Made by a program: the position numbers and the translations under genes
From: Gammaproteobacteria bacterium
GTDB taxonomy: Bacteria; Pseudomonadota; Gammaproteobacteria; Steroidobacterales; Steroidobacteraceae
Direction: 5' to 3'
Length of the DNA: 64,000 nt
Assembly (NCBI GenBank): GCA_027459765.1
Contig: DAIDHD010000046.1
Coordinates: forward strand, 62,001-126,000
The notes under the pieces: model-generated
Database searches by the model: none
What the model saw: the letters and a program-made list of their open reading frames with translations, nothing else
Told to the model about the DNA's origin: nothing
Part shown: piece by piece, positions 42,088 through 50,131 of the stretch
How the letters are laid out: every line of letters begins with the position of its first letter
Position numbering within the stretch: position 1 is the first letter of the stretch

Positions 42088-43337
42088 CGAGCGGCTATTC
42101 CGCCTGGTCGCTGCTGCGCGGCGCCGTCGGCGGCCACAGGCACTGGCCGCCGGCCTGGCCCGCGGTCGAACCGAAGTCCCGCTACGACGTGATCGTGGTG
42201 GGCGGGGGAGGCCACGGCCTCGCCACGGCCTACTACCTTGCCAAGAACCACGGCCTGCGCAACGTGGCGGTGGTCGAGCGCGGCTGGATCGGCGGCGGCA
42301 ACACCGGGCGCAACACCACCATCGTGCGCTCGAACTACCTCTATCCGGAGAGCGCCCGCCTGTACGACTTCTCGTTGAAGCTGTACGAGGGGCTCGGCAA
42401 GGATCTCGACTTCAACATCATGCTGAGCCAGCGCGGGTTGCTCATGCTCGCTCACAGCCGGCACGACCTCGACGCCATGTCGCGCTGGGCGAACGCCATG
42501 CGCATGAACGGCATCGAGGTGAATCTCCTCGACCGCGCCGCGGTGGCGAATCTGGTGCCGGCACTCGACCTGTCGCCGCGCGCCCGTCTGCCGGTGATCG
42601 GCGGCTTCCTGCAGCCGCGCGGCGGTACGGCGCGGCACGACGCGGTGGCCTGGGGATATGCGCGCGCCGCGGCCGCACTCGGCGTCGACATCATCCAGAA
42701 CTGCGAGGTGCGCGCCTTCCTCAAGGACGGCGCGCGCGTGACCGGAGTGGAGACCTCGCGCGGCCGCATCCAGGCGGTGCGGGTCGGCATCGCGGCCGCC
42801 GGACACAGTTCGGTGCTCGCCGGGCTGGCGGGCTTCCGTCTGCCGGTCACGAGCTACGCACTGCAGGCCCTGGTCACGGAGCCGATCAAGCCGGCGCTCG
42901 ACACGGTGGTCATCTCGCCGGGCACCGGCGCCTACATCAGCCAGTCGGACAAGGGCGGCATGGTGATCGGTGCGATGCTCGATCTGTTTCCGTCGTACGC
43001 GCAGCGCGGCAGCTTCGCCGTGCTGCAGGCCATCCTCGCCTCGACGCTGGAGATGTTCCCCTCGTTCAGCCGCCTGAAGATGCTGCGCCACTGGGCCGGC
43101 ATCGTCGACGTCGTGCACGACTCGAGTCCCATCATCGGGCCGACGCCCGTGCCAGGGCTCTACATCAATTGCGGCTGGGGCACGGGCGGGTTCAAGGCGA
43201 TCCCGGTGGGAGGCTGGACGCTGGCGCACGTGCTGGCGACCGGCGAGAACCACCCGCTCGCCGAAGCGTTCCAGCTCGAACGCTTCGTCACCGGCCGGCT
43301 GGTCGACGAGGCCGCGGCCTCGGGGATCGCGCACTGA
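42084..43337 (+). CDS. soxB: Sarcosine oxidase beta subunit (second set)
   Basis: This 417-residue paralogue of the SoxB at 35850 has the same landmarks: YDVIVVGGGGHGLATAYYLA, the FMN-linking histidine in RGGTARHDAVAWGYARAAA (about residue 185) and YINCGWGTGGFKAIPVG. The GTG overlaps the gbcA stop (GTGA), so the subunit is translationally coupled to the betaine oxygenase. That suggests the second complex may act on dimethylglycine or another N-methyl compound made by GbcA, but sarcosine is equally possible. Confidence 0.92.
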   Translation: MTSGYSAWSLLRGAVGGHRHWPPAWPAVEPKSRYDVIVVGGGGHGLATAYYLAKNHGLRNVAVVERGWIGGGNTGRNTTIVRSNYLYPESARLYDFSLKLYEGLGKDLDFNIMLSQRGLLMLAHSRHDLDAMSRWANAMRMNGIEVNLLDRAAVANLVPALDLSPRARLPVIGGFLQPRGGTARHDAVAWGYARAAAALGVDIIQNCEVRAFLKDGARVTGVETSRGRIQAVRVGIAAAGHSSVLAGLAGFRLPVTSYALQALVTEPIKPALDTVVISPGTGAYISQSDKGGMVIGAMLDLFPSYAQRGSFAVLQAILASTLEMFPSFSRLKMLRHWAGIVDVVHDSSPIIGPTPVPGLYINCGWGTGGFKAIPVGGWTLAHVLATGENHPLAEAFQLERFVTGRLVDEAAASGIAH

Positions 43338-43642
43338 TGCTGCGCATTCGCTGCATTCACTGCGGCCCGCGCGACGAGAACGAGTTCGTCTGCGGCGGTA
43401 CGTCGCACCTGACGCGCCCGCCGCTGGGAGCGAGCGACGGCGAGTGGGCCGAGTACCTGTTCTTCCGCGACAACCCCAAGGGACTGCACCTGGAGCGCTG
43501 GCGGCACGCGCAGGGCTGCGGCGCGTGGTTCAACCTGGCACGCCACACCGTGACGCACGAGATACTCGCGGTCTACCCGATCACTGAGCGGCCGCCGGCG
43601 ATCGTCGAGCGCACCCCGCCCTCCGCAGAGGGTTCGCGATGA
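43337..43642 (+). CDS. soxD: Sarcosine oxidase delta subunit (second set)
   Basis: This 101-residue protein has the SoxD zinc pattern (IHCGPRDENEF near the N-terminus and LERWRHAQGCGAWFNLARHT). In the first position of the CxxC-like motif it reads RCIHCG, so both cysteines are kept. The ATG shares one base with the soxB stop (TGATG), and the stop overlaps soxA (ATGA). Confidence 0.9.
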   Translation: MLRIRCIHCGPRDENEFVCGGTSHLTRPPLGASDGEWAEYLFFRDNPKGLHLERWRHAQGCGAWFNLARHTVTHEILAVYPITERPPAIVERTPPSAEGSR

Positions 43643-46551
43643 GCGCCCACCGGCTGCCTGCGCCCTGGGGAACCCGGCTCGACCGCGCGGCGAGGGTACC
43701 GTTCAGCTTCGATGGTCGTGATTTCGAGGGCTTCGCCGGCGACACCCTCGCCTCGGCGCTGCTCGCAAACGGCGTGCGGCTCACGGGCCGCAGCTTCAAA
43801 TATCACCGCCCGCGCGGCGTGTTCGCCGCCGGCGTGGAGGAGACCTCGACGCTGGTGGACGTCGGCGAGGGCGCTTACCGCAGCCCGAACGAGAACGCGG
43901 CCACGCTCGAACTGGTACCGGGTCTCACCGCCAGCAGCGTCAACCGCTGGCCGAGCCTGCGCTTCGACTTTGGGGCGATCAACGCACGCCTCGCCGCCGT
44001 GCTTCCTGCCGGGTTCTACTACAAGACCTTCAAGTGGCCCGATTGGCACTGGTACGAGCCCTCCATCCGGCGCATGGCCGGCCTCGGACGGGTGGCGAAC
44101 GCATCGGATCCGGATCGCTACGAGGAGATTGCCGTCGAGGTCGACGTGCTGGTCGTCGGTGCGGGCCTCGCCGGGCTGTGCGCGGCGCGCGCCGCCGCCG
44201 AAGCCGGCGCACGGGTGCGCGTGCTCGCCGCCGGGCCGCAGCCGGGAGGCGCGCTGGCGTACCGAGACCCGCAGCGCGCCCGCGAGCTGGCCGCGTCTGC
44301 GGAACGCGCGGGTGCGCGGATCGCAACGCGCACGCTCGCCTTTGGTGTCTACGATCACGGTCTGGTGTGCGCCCGCGAGAAGCTGGTCGAGCAAGACGGT
44401 GCGCAGCGCCCGCGGCTGAGGGAGCGCTTGTGGAAGATCCGCGCACGCGCGGTGATCGCCGCCACCGGGGCATTCGAACGCCCGATGGTGTTCCCGGACA
44501 ACGACCGGCCGGGCGTGATGTTGGCGGGCGCGGTGGAAGAGTACGCACGCGCGTTCGGCGTCGCCTGCGGGCGGAGGGTGGTGGTCGCCGCGAATTGTGA
44601 TTCCGCGTACGACACCGCGCGCAGCCTGCGCGAAGCGGGCATGGAAGTCGTCGCCGTGGTCGATCGGCGTCGCGAGGCCGAGCGCGGCCGTGACCCTGGT
44701 CCCGGTACCCGGGTCATCGCCGGCGCGGGACTGTCGGCGGTGTTCGGACGCAACGGCGTCAGCGGCTGCAGCGTGCGCCAGGACGCGGCACCCACCGGCC
44801 GCGCGGAGCGCCTGGACTGCGATCTGATCGCGAGCGCCGGCGGATTCGCGCCGGCGGTGCACCTGCATTCCCACGCGGGGGGGCGTCTGCGCTGGCTCGA
44901 CGCGGAGGCGATGTTCGTGCCGGATGGGCCCGCCGGCGTGGTGGTGAGCGTCGGTGCCTGTGCCGGCGTGTTCGACGCGACGGCGGCCGCCGAGCACGCC
45001 GAACTCGCGGGCCGGGCGCTGGCGCGTGGCGAGCGGCTGCCGCCGTGGCCGGCGCCGGGAATCGGCCGCTCGCTCGCCCACACGGCGCTGTCCGGCGCGC
45101 GCGGCAAGCAGTTCGTGGACCTGCAGAACGACGTCGACCTTGGCGACGTGGCACTCGCGGCGCGCGAGAACTACCGTTCGGTCGAACACCTGAAGCGCTA
45201 CACGACCACCGGCATGGGCACCGACCAGGGCAAGACCAGCAACGTCAACGCACTGGTGGCCCTGGGTGAATTCTCGGGTCGGGAACCGGCGGCCGTGGGT
45301 ACGACGACCTTCCGTCCGCCGTTCGTGCCGGTCACGCTGGGGACCTTCGTCGGCCGCCGCACCGGCGCCCTGTACCGGCCGCTGAAGCGCCTGCCGGCGG
45401 AAGCCTGGCACGTCGAGCGCGGCGCGCTGTTCGAGCAGTTCGGCAACTGGTGGCGGCCGGCGGCCTATCCGCAGCCGGGCGAGGACCTGCACGCCGCTGC
45501 GCAGCGCGAGGCGGCGGCGGTTCGCCGTGGCGCCGGCCTGATGGACGGTTCGCCGCTCGGCAAGCTCGACGTGTTCGGGCCGGATGCGGCCGCGTTCCTC
45601 GACCTCATGTACGTCGGCACCGTCTCGACGCTCAAGGCGGGCCAGGCGCGCTACGGCGTCGTGCTCAATGAACACGGTGTGGTGATGGACGACGGCATCG
45701 TGGCGCGGCTGGCCGACAACCGCTTCTGGGTGAACACCACCAGCGCCGGGGTCGAGCGTACGGCGGCCGCCTTCGAGGAGTGGTTGCAGTGCGAGTACCC
45801 ACAGCTGCGGTTGTGCATCACTCCAGTCACATCGCACTACGGCAACGTCACCGTGGCCGGACCGCGGGCGTGGGCCTGGCTCGCCTCGATCGGCTTCGAC
45901 GCGGCGCTCGCGCCCAAGGCCATGCGCCACATGACGTTGCGGGAGGCGACCTGGGAGGGTACGCCGCTCAAGGTCATGCGCGCGAGCTTCTGCGGCGAGC
46001 TTTCGTACGAGATCAACCTGCCGGTCGACCGCACGCGCGCGTTGCTCGATCGGCTCTGGGCGCGTGCCGCTGAATTCGAGGCGGTTCCCTACGGCATCGA
46101 GGCGCTGGAGATACTGCGCACCGAGAAGGGCTACTTGCACGTCGGCACCGACACCGACGGCACGACGCTGCCCGGCGACATCGGCATGGCGCGCGGCGTC
46201 GAACGCAAGGCGGCGAATTTCGTGGGGCGGCGCTCACTGCTGCGTCCCGCGGCGCTCGATCCGAATCGATTCGTGCTGGTCGCCCTCGATTCGGCCGACG
46301 GACGTACGCTGCTGCCGGTCGGCGCCCAGATCGCGCCCGAACCGCCGCCGACGCGTACCCAGGGCCACGTCACCTCGAGCTACTTCAGCCCGACGCTCGG
46401 CCGACCGGTGGCGCTCGCCATGCTCGAGCGCGGAGGTTCGCGCGTCGGCGAGCGCATCAAGGTGCACCACCTCGGACGCGTCATCGAGGCCGTGGTGACG
46501 CGGGCGCCGTTCGTCGATCCCGAGGGCAGGCGGATCGATGGCGAGGAGTGA
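43639..46551 (+). CDS. soxA: Sarcosine oxidase alpha subunit (second set)
   Basis: This 970-residue alpha subunit has the N-terminal segment PFSFDGRDFEGFAGDTLASA, GRSFKYHRPRGVFAAG, an NAD-binding domain (VLVVGAGLAGLCAARAAAEA) and a C-terminal folate domain (SYEINLPVDRTRALLDRLWA, YGIEALEILRTEKGYLHVGT). It is about 29 residues shorter than the first SoxA, mainly in the central nucleotide-binding region. Tetrahydrofolate-dependent transfer of the oxidised methyl group is expected in the cytoplasm. Gene overlaps on both sides mark a tight soxBDAG unit. Confidence 0.93.
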   Translation: MSAHRLPAPWGTRLDRAARVPFSFDGRDFEGFAGDTLASALLANGVRLTGRSFKYHRPRGVFAAGVEETSTLVDVGEGAYRSPNENAATLELVPGLTASSVNRWPSLRFDFGAINARLAAVLPAGFYYKTFKWPDWHWYEPSIRRMAGLGRVANASDPDRYEEIAVEVDVLVVGAGLAGLCAARAAAEAGARVRVLAAGPQPGGALAYRDPQRARELAASAERAGARIATRTLAFGVYDHGLVCAREKLVEQDGAQRPRLRERLWKIRARAVIAATGAFERPMVFPDNDRPGVMLAGAVEEYARAFGVACGRRVVVAANCDSAYDTARSLREAGMEVVAVVDRRREAERGRDPGPGTRVIAGAGLSAVFGRNGVSGCSVRQDAAPTGRAERLDCDLIASAGGFAPAVHLHSHAGGRLRWLDAEAMFVPDGPAGVVVSVGACAGVFDATAAAEHAELAGRALARGERLPPWPAPGIGRSLAHTALSGARGKQFVDLQNDVDLGDVALAARENYRSVEHLKRYTTTGMGTDQGKTSNVNALVALGEFSGREPAAVGTTTFRPPFVPVTLGTFVGRRTGALYRPLKRLPAEAWHVERGALFEQFGNWWRPAAYPQPGEDLHAAAQREAAAVRRGAGLMDGSPLGKLDVFGPDAAAFLDLMYVGTVSTLKAGQARYGVVLNEHGVVMDDGIVARLADNRFWVNTTSAGVERTAAAFEEWLQCEYPQLRLCITPVTSHYGNVTVAGPRAWAWLASIGFDAALAPKAMRHMTLREATWEGTPLKVMRASFCGELSYEINLPVDRTRALLDRLWARAAEFEAVPYGIEALEILRTEKGYLHVGTDTDGTTLPGDIGMARGVERKAANFVGRRSLLRPAALDPNRFVLVALDSADGRTLLPVGAQIAPEPPPTRTQGHVTSSYFSPTLGRPVALAMLERGGSRVGERIKVHHLGRVIEAVVTRAPFVDPEGRRIDGEE

Positions 46552-46555
46552 GGCG

Positions 46556-47101
46556 ATGGGGGATCTCGAGGCGGCGCTCGCGCCGGTGTCCGCTGACGGC
46601 ATCGAAGCGATCCTGGAGCGTGATTGGCACGTGGCGGCGCTGCGCTACTTCGCGGTGCACGGCGACCTGATCGAGGCGCTGGCGAAATGCGGACTCGGCC
46701 TGCCCGCCCTCGGCCAGGCCGTCGAGGCGCGCGGACCCGGTGGCGCGCACTTCCTGCTGGCCGCGCGCAGTCCCACCGAGACGTGGGTGATGACCCGCGA
46801 CGGCGCGGCCTTCGGTGCGCTCGCGGCGCAGCTTGCGCCCTGCGTCGACGGCTGCCTGGTCGATCAGAGCGGGGGCCTGTGGCCGGTGCGGGTTCGCGGA
46901 GCGCGCATCGAGGAGCTTCTGACGCGGATCGGCTCGACCGCGGCACTGGTGGCCGCGGGCGCCGCGCACGTCACCCGGATCGCCGAACTGACGGTCATGG
47001 TGGCGGCCCCCGGCGATGGCGCGGAGCGTCTGCTGCTGGTCGACCGCGTGTATGCGCCCCACCTGTTCGGGTGGATTCGCGCGACCGTCGCGGACCTGTG
47101 A
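46556..47101 (+). CDS. soxG: Sarcosine oxidase gamma subunit (second set)
   Basis: This divergent SoxG of 181 residues keeps the pattern ETWVMTRDG, then CVDGCLVDQSGGLWPVRVRG and a C-terminal VDRVYAPHLFGWIRATV. I chose ATG 46556, which has GAGGAGTGAGG just upstream; an ATG at 46538 inside soxA is the alternative. It is much less like the first SoxG than the other paired subunits are to each other, so the two complexes may differ in assembly or substrate. It ends the rightward operon, and a hairpin follows at once. Confidence 0.82.
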   Translation: MGDLEAALAPVSADGIEAILERDWHVAALRYFAVHGDLIEALAKCGLGLPALGQAVEARGPGGAHFLLAARSPTETWVMTRDGAAFGALAAQLAPCVDGCLVDQSGGLWPVRVRGARIEELLTRIGSTAALVAAGAAHVTRIAELTVMVAAPGDGAERLLLVDRVYAPHLFGWIRATVADL

Positions 47102-47121
47102 GGGGCGCGCCGCGCGCCCCT
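47101..47121. terminator. Hairpin between convergent soxG and TonB receptor genes
   Basis: AGGGGCGCG, three loop bases and CGCGCCCCT form a perfect 9-base-pair stem directly after the soxG stop and 11 bases before the stop of the convergent receptor gene. It is very stable but lacks a T run on either strand. A bidirectional end point is likely from its position. Confidence 0.5.
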
Positions 47122-47132
47122 CACCCCACCTC

Positions 47133-49874
47133 TCAGAACTTGTAGCCGAAAGTCGCGCCGATCACGCGCGGACGCAGCGGCGTCTGCGCCACGATGAACT
47201 GGTCGGTGCTGGTGAACACCGCGGCGTTGGAGTTGCTCAAGTTCTCGCCGAACACCGAGAACGTCCAGGCGTCCTTGGCGATGCCCACCGAGGCGTCGTA
47301 GGTCGTGTAGGCGGGATCCTCGAAGCGCAGGCGCGAGGTGTTGACGGCGCCCGCCTGGGCGATGGTGGGATTCGAGCCGGCCTGCGTGAAGGAGTGGCCG
47401 ACGTGGTTCGCCCCGGCCTGCACGAAGGTGTTGAAGTCGCCCATCTGCCACTCATAGCGCGCGCGCAGGTTGAACTGGATCGGCGGCGAATTCGCGGTCG
47501 GCGATCCGATCGGTCCGAACGGGTTGGTGATCGGCGTGCACGGCGCCGGCTGGGTCGCGGTCGAGCCCGGACAGATCTGGGTGATGGGCCTGCCGAAGTT
47601 GGCGCTCGCCGGATTGTTGTCGATGAGCGAGGGCGAATTGGTCTGTTCGCTGTGGTTCCAGGACGCGGCCGCCTGCAGCGTGAGGCCGTGCATGGGTCGG
47701 CCGATCAGCGAGGTCTCGACGCCCTTGACCAGGAAGTTCTGGCCATTGGTGTCGTAGAACACGTTGCCGACCACGCCCGGGTTGAAGAACGCGACCTGGA
47801 CGTTGTCCCAGTTCTCGCGATACACCGCGCCGTTCCACTGCAGCCGGTGATCGAAGAACTCGGTCTTCCAGCCGATCTCGTTGTTGGTCAACTTGTCGGA
47901 GTTGTACGCCGACGGCAGAAGGTACTGCGCCTGGCCGTCCGCTCCGGTCGCGTGCGCGGTGCCGCCGTTCTGGTTGAACCCGCCGGGGCGGAACCCTTGC
48001 GACCAGGTGTAGTACACCATGATGTCGGAGGTGACGTGCCAGGTGAGGTTGGCGCGGCTCTTGAATCCCGACTCGGTGTCATGCAGGTGCTCGGCGTCGA
48101 GATTGTAGGCGAGGGCGGTGCAGCCGCCGTTCGGAGCGCCCTGTTCGAAGCAGCCGAAGCTCGGACTGACGCTGCCGCGGAAGGAGTTGCGGAACTCGTA
48201 GTGCCGGGTGCCGACCGTCGCGGTGAGCACCTTCGGCAAAATGTCGTAGTCAGCCGAGAGGAAGAACGCCGTCTGGCGGGTGTCGCGCACGTCGTCCTGG
48301 TAGAACGAACTGTTCGGCGTCTGCAGTCCCGGGTTGACCACGGTCGTGCCCGCCACGGTGCCGATGTCCGAGAGGCAACCGCTGTTGCCCGGCGTGCCGG
48401 CCGGACCGCTGGTGGTGCACGAGGGAATGGTCTTGTAGCGCCAGTCGGTCTGGTCGTAGAGCTTGTTGTCCTCGAAGAAGGCGCCGCCGATGGCGCGCAG
48501 CCGCCAGTCGTCGGGCGTGCTGAAGCGGAACTCGTTCTGCAGGTGCTCGTTCTGTTCCGCGGAGTGCCACACGGCGCTCGGCGAGTAGCACGTGGACTTG
48601 AGGTTCGCGTCGCCGCCGGTGCCCGGACCGTAGCACTGGTAGTAGTCCGCGTACACGCCGCGCGCATAGTTGGTGTAGTCGCCGACCTGTTCGACCTTGC
48701 GGACGAGGTAGCCGCCCGTGTAGACCGCCTTGATGGCGCCGAACTTGCCGTTGAGGGTCCAGGAAGTCGCCTCGACCTTGTCCTTGTCGTAGGCGTTGTT
48801 GAACAGGGTCGCCTGCAGCGGCGCGAGCGGCGCTCCGTCGGAGGCGTTCGGCTGCTGATAGAACACGCCGTCGGCTTCCAGGTTCTGGTAGAGCTGGGTG
48901 ACCAGCAGGTTCCAGTCCTCGTTGAACTTGGCCAGCGCGCTCAGGCGAAAACCGGTGTAGGTCACCGGGTTGATGTTGTTGCGCGCGATCTGGTAGTTGT
49001 TGATGGACGGGCTGCCGGGCGGTACGCCGTAGGCAGTCGGCGTCGCGCCTCCGGGGCACACGCCGCCGGTGGGTGCGCCCGCCGAGCAGCCGGTGGCGTA
49101 GTTGGCGTAGTGGATGCCGAGGTCGCTCGCCTGGCGGGTGAAGGTCGCCGGCACGTTGTCGATGTAGCCGCCGCGCCTGTCGTCGTAGATCACCGCGCGC
49201 ACGGCGAGGGTGTCGGGGATCACGGGCAGGTTGAGCACCGCGGTCGCGTTGGTGTTGGGATCGCCGCCCGCGGTCACGCCGTAGCCGGCGGTGACGCTGC
49301 CCTCGGTGACGTCGAGCTTCGGCTCGTTGGTGATGTAGCGGATCACGCCGGCCTCGGCGCCTGATCCGAACAGCGTGCCCTGCGGACCCTCCAGCACCTC
49401 GATGCGGTTCAGGTCGGCGGCGTAGATGTCGAGATTGCGGCCGGGCAGCTGCACCGACTGGTTGTCGAGGTACAGGGCGACGTTCGGGAACACGGCGGTG
49501 GAACCGCTGCCCTGCGTCGCCTGCGAGCCGGCGCTCAAGCCGCGCATGAACACTTCGTTCTGGCCCGGCCCGTTGTTGGCCGAACTCACGTTCGGCAGGT
49601 ATTTGATGTAGTCGTCGAAGGTGGTGACGTTCAGTTGTGTGAGCGTCGTCGAGGTCAGAGCCTGCATGGAGATGGGCACGTCCTGCATGCTCTCCGAGCG
49701 GCGCTGCGCGGTGACCACGATCTCGCCCAGGGCGTCCGGCGTCGGCGCGGACGCGGCGTCCGCGGCAAAAGCCGTGTGCGCCGGCAATACGGCCGCAGCG
49801 CCCCCGAGGATGGTCGCGATGGCGACCGACAATTTGGACGTGCGCTCACGAACCTCGACCCACTCGATCCCCAT
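47133..49874 (-). CDS. TonB-dependent outer-membrane receptor (first of tandem pair)
   Basis: This 913-residue receptor has a signal peptide (ending AHTAFA), a TonB-box-like EIVVTAQRR, a plug domain (DVPISMQALTSTTLTQLN, LEGPQGTLFGSGAEAGVIRY) and a 22-strand barrel ending in the expected aromatic residue (TFGYKF). It imports a scarce or large ligand across the outer membrane using TonB energy; the ligand is unknown. ATG 49874 has AAGGGAGAA upstream; a longer frame to 49943 would run through a BetI-type box. It is clearly paralogous to the receptor at 50132. The BetI box suggests a choline- or betaine-linked ligand. Confidence 0.92.
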   Translation of the reverse strand: MGIEWVEVRERTSKLSVAIATILGGAAAVLPAHTAFAADAASAPTPDALGEIVVTAQRRSESMQDVPISMQALTSTTLTQLNVTTFDDYIKYLPNVSSANNGPGQNEVFMRGLSAGSQATQGSGSTAVFPNVALYLDNQSVQLPGRNLDIYAADLNRIEVLEGPQGTLFGSGAEAGVIRYITNEPKLDVTEGSVTAGYGVTAGGDPNTNATAVLNLPVIPDTLAVRAVIYDDRRGGYIDNVPATFTRQASDLGIHYANYATGCSAGAPTGGVCPGGATPTAYGVPPGSPSINNYQIARNNINPVTYTGFRLSALAKFNEDWNLLVTQLYQNLEADGVFYQQPNASDGAPLAPLQATLFNNAYDKDKVEATSWTLNGKFGAIKAVYTGGYLVRKVEQVGDYTNYARGVYADYYQCYGPGTGGDANLKSTCYSPSAVWHSAEQNEHLQNEFRFSTPDDWRLRAIGGAFFEDNKLYDQTDWRYKTIPSCTTSGPAGTPGNSGCLSDIGTVAGTTVVNPGLQTPNSSFYQDDVRDTRQTAFFLSADYDILPKVLTATVGTRHYEFRNSFRGSVSPSFGCFEQGAPNGGCTALAYNLDAEHLHDTESGFKSRANLTWHVTSDIMVYYTWSQGFRPGGFNQNGGTAHATGADGQAQYLLPSAYNSDKLTNNEIGWKTEFFDHRLQWNGAVYRENWDNVQVAFFNPGVVGNVFYDTNGQNFLVKGVETSLIGRPMHGLTLQAAASWNHSEQTNSPSLIDNNPASANFGRPITQICPGSTATQPAPCTPITNPFGPIGSPTANSPPIQFNLRARYEWQMGDFNTFVQAGANHVGHSFTQAGSNPTIAQAGAVNTSRLRFEDPAYTTYDASVGIAKDAWTFSVFGENLSNSNAAVFTSTDQFIVAQTPLRPRVIGATFGYKF

Positions 49875-49927
49875 GGCGTTCTCCCTTTTCGAGTTCGACG
49901 TGTTCGATGCCGGCGTTTCGACATTGG

Positions 49928-49947
49928 TTGAATGAACGTTCAATTGA
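49928..49947. promoter_or_regulatory. BetI-type operator upstream of the TonB receptor
   Basis: TTGAATGAACGTTCAATTGA has the palindromic core TGAACGTTCA, identical to the core of the box at 28062-28071. It matches about 17 of 20 positions of the BetI consensus as I remember it. It ends 54 bases upstream of the receptor ATG, where a promoter is expected. This ties the receptor to the choline regulon. Confidence 0.6.
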
Positions 49948-50019
49948 AGTCGCCGCCGCGTTTCGCCAGAGTGTCGCGCAACCGACAGGCGGAAGCAACT
50001 GCCAATGCTCGCCGATTCG

Positions 50020-50035
50020 TTGAATACTCAATCAG
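50020..50035. promoter_or_regulatory. Degenerate second BetI-like box
   Basis: TTGAATACTCAATCAG keeps the TTGA-N4-TCAA arms and the following TCA but not the central ACGT. It lies about 80 bases upstream of the stronger box in the 257-base gap between the two receptors. It may be a second weak binding site or a chance match. Confidence 0.3.
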
Positions 50036-50076
50036 CCACTCGGGGTGGCCGGACGGCGGCGGGAACAGGGCGCCGG

Positions 50077-50114
50077 AAAAGAAAAAGGCGGCGGCGCCCG
50101 AGAGCACCGCCGCC
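50077..50114 (-). terminator. Intrinsic terminator of the second TonB receptor
   Basis: Read on the minus strand, GGCGGCGGTGC, a six-base loop and GCGCCGCCGCC form an 11-base-pair stem (one G-U pair), followed by TTTTTCTTTT. It begins 18 bases after the receptor stop codon. This is a textbook rho-independent terminator, and it separates the two receptor genes into different transcripts. Confidence 0.88.
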
Positions 50115-50131
50115 CGAGGAAGGTCAAGGCG

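Noticed and set aside
43573..46140. An 855-codon minus-strand frame opposite the second soxA
   Set aside because: No recognisable motif; the plus-strand frame is a clear SoxA with overlapping neighbours.
49875..49943. A longer N-terminus of the first TonB receptor starting at TTG 49943
   Set aside because: It would put extra residues before the signal peptide and would run through the BetI-type box; ATG 49874 has a better ribosome site.
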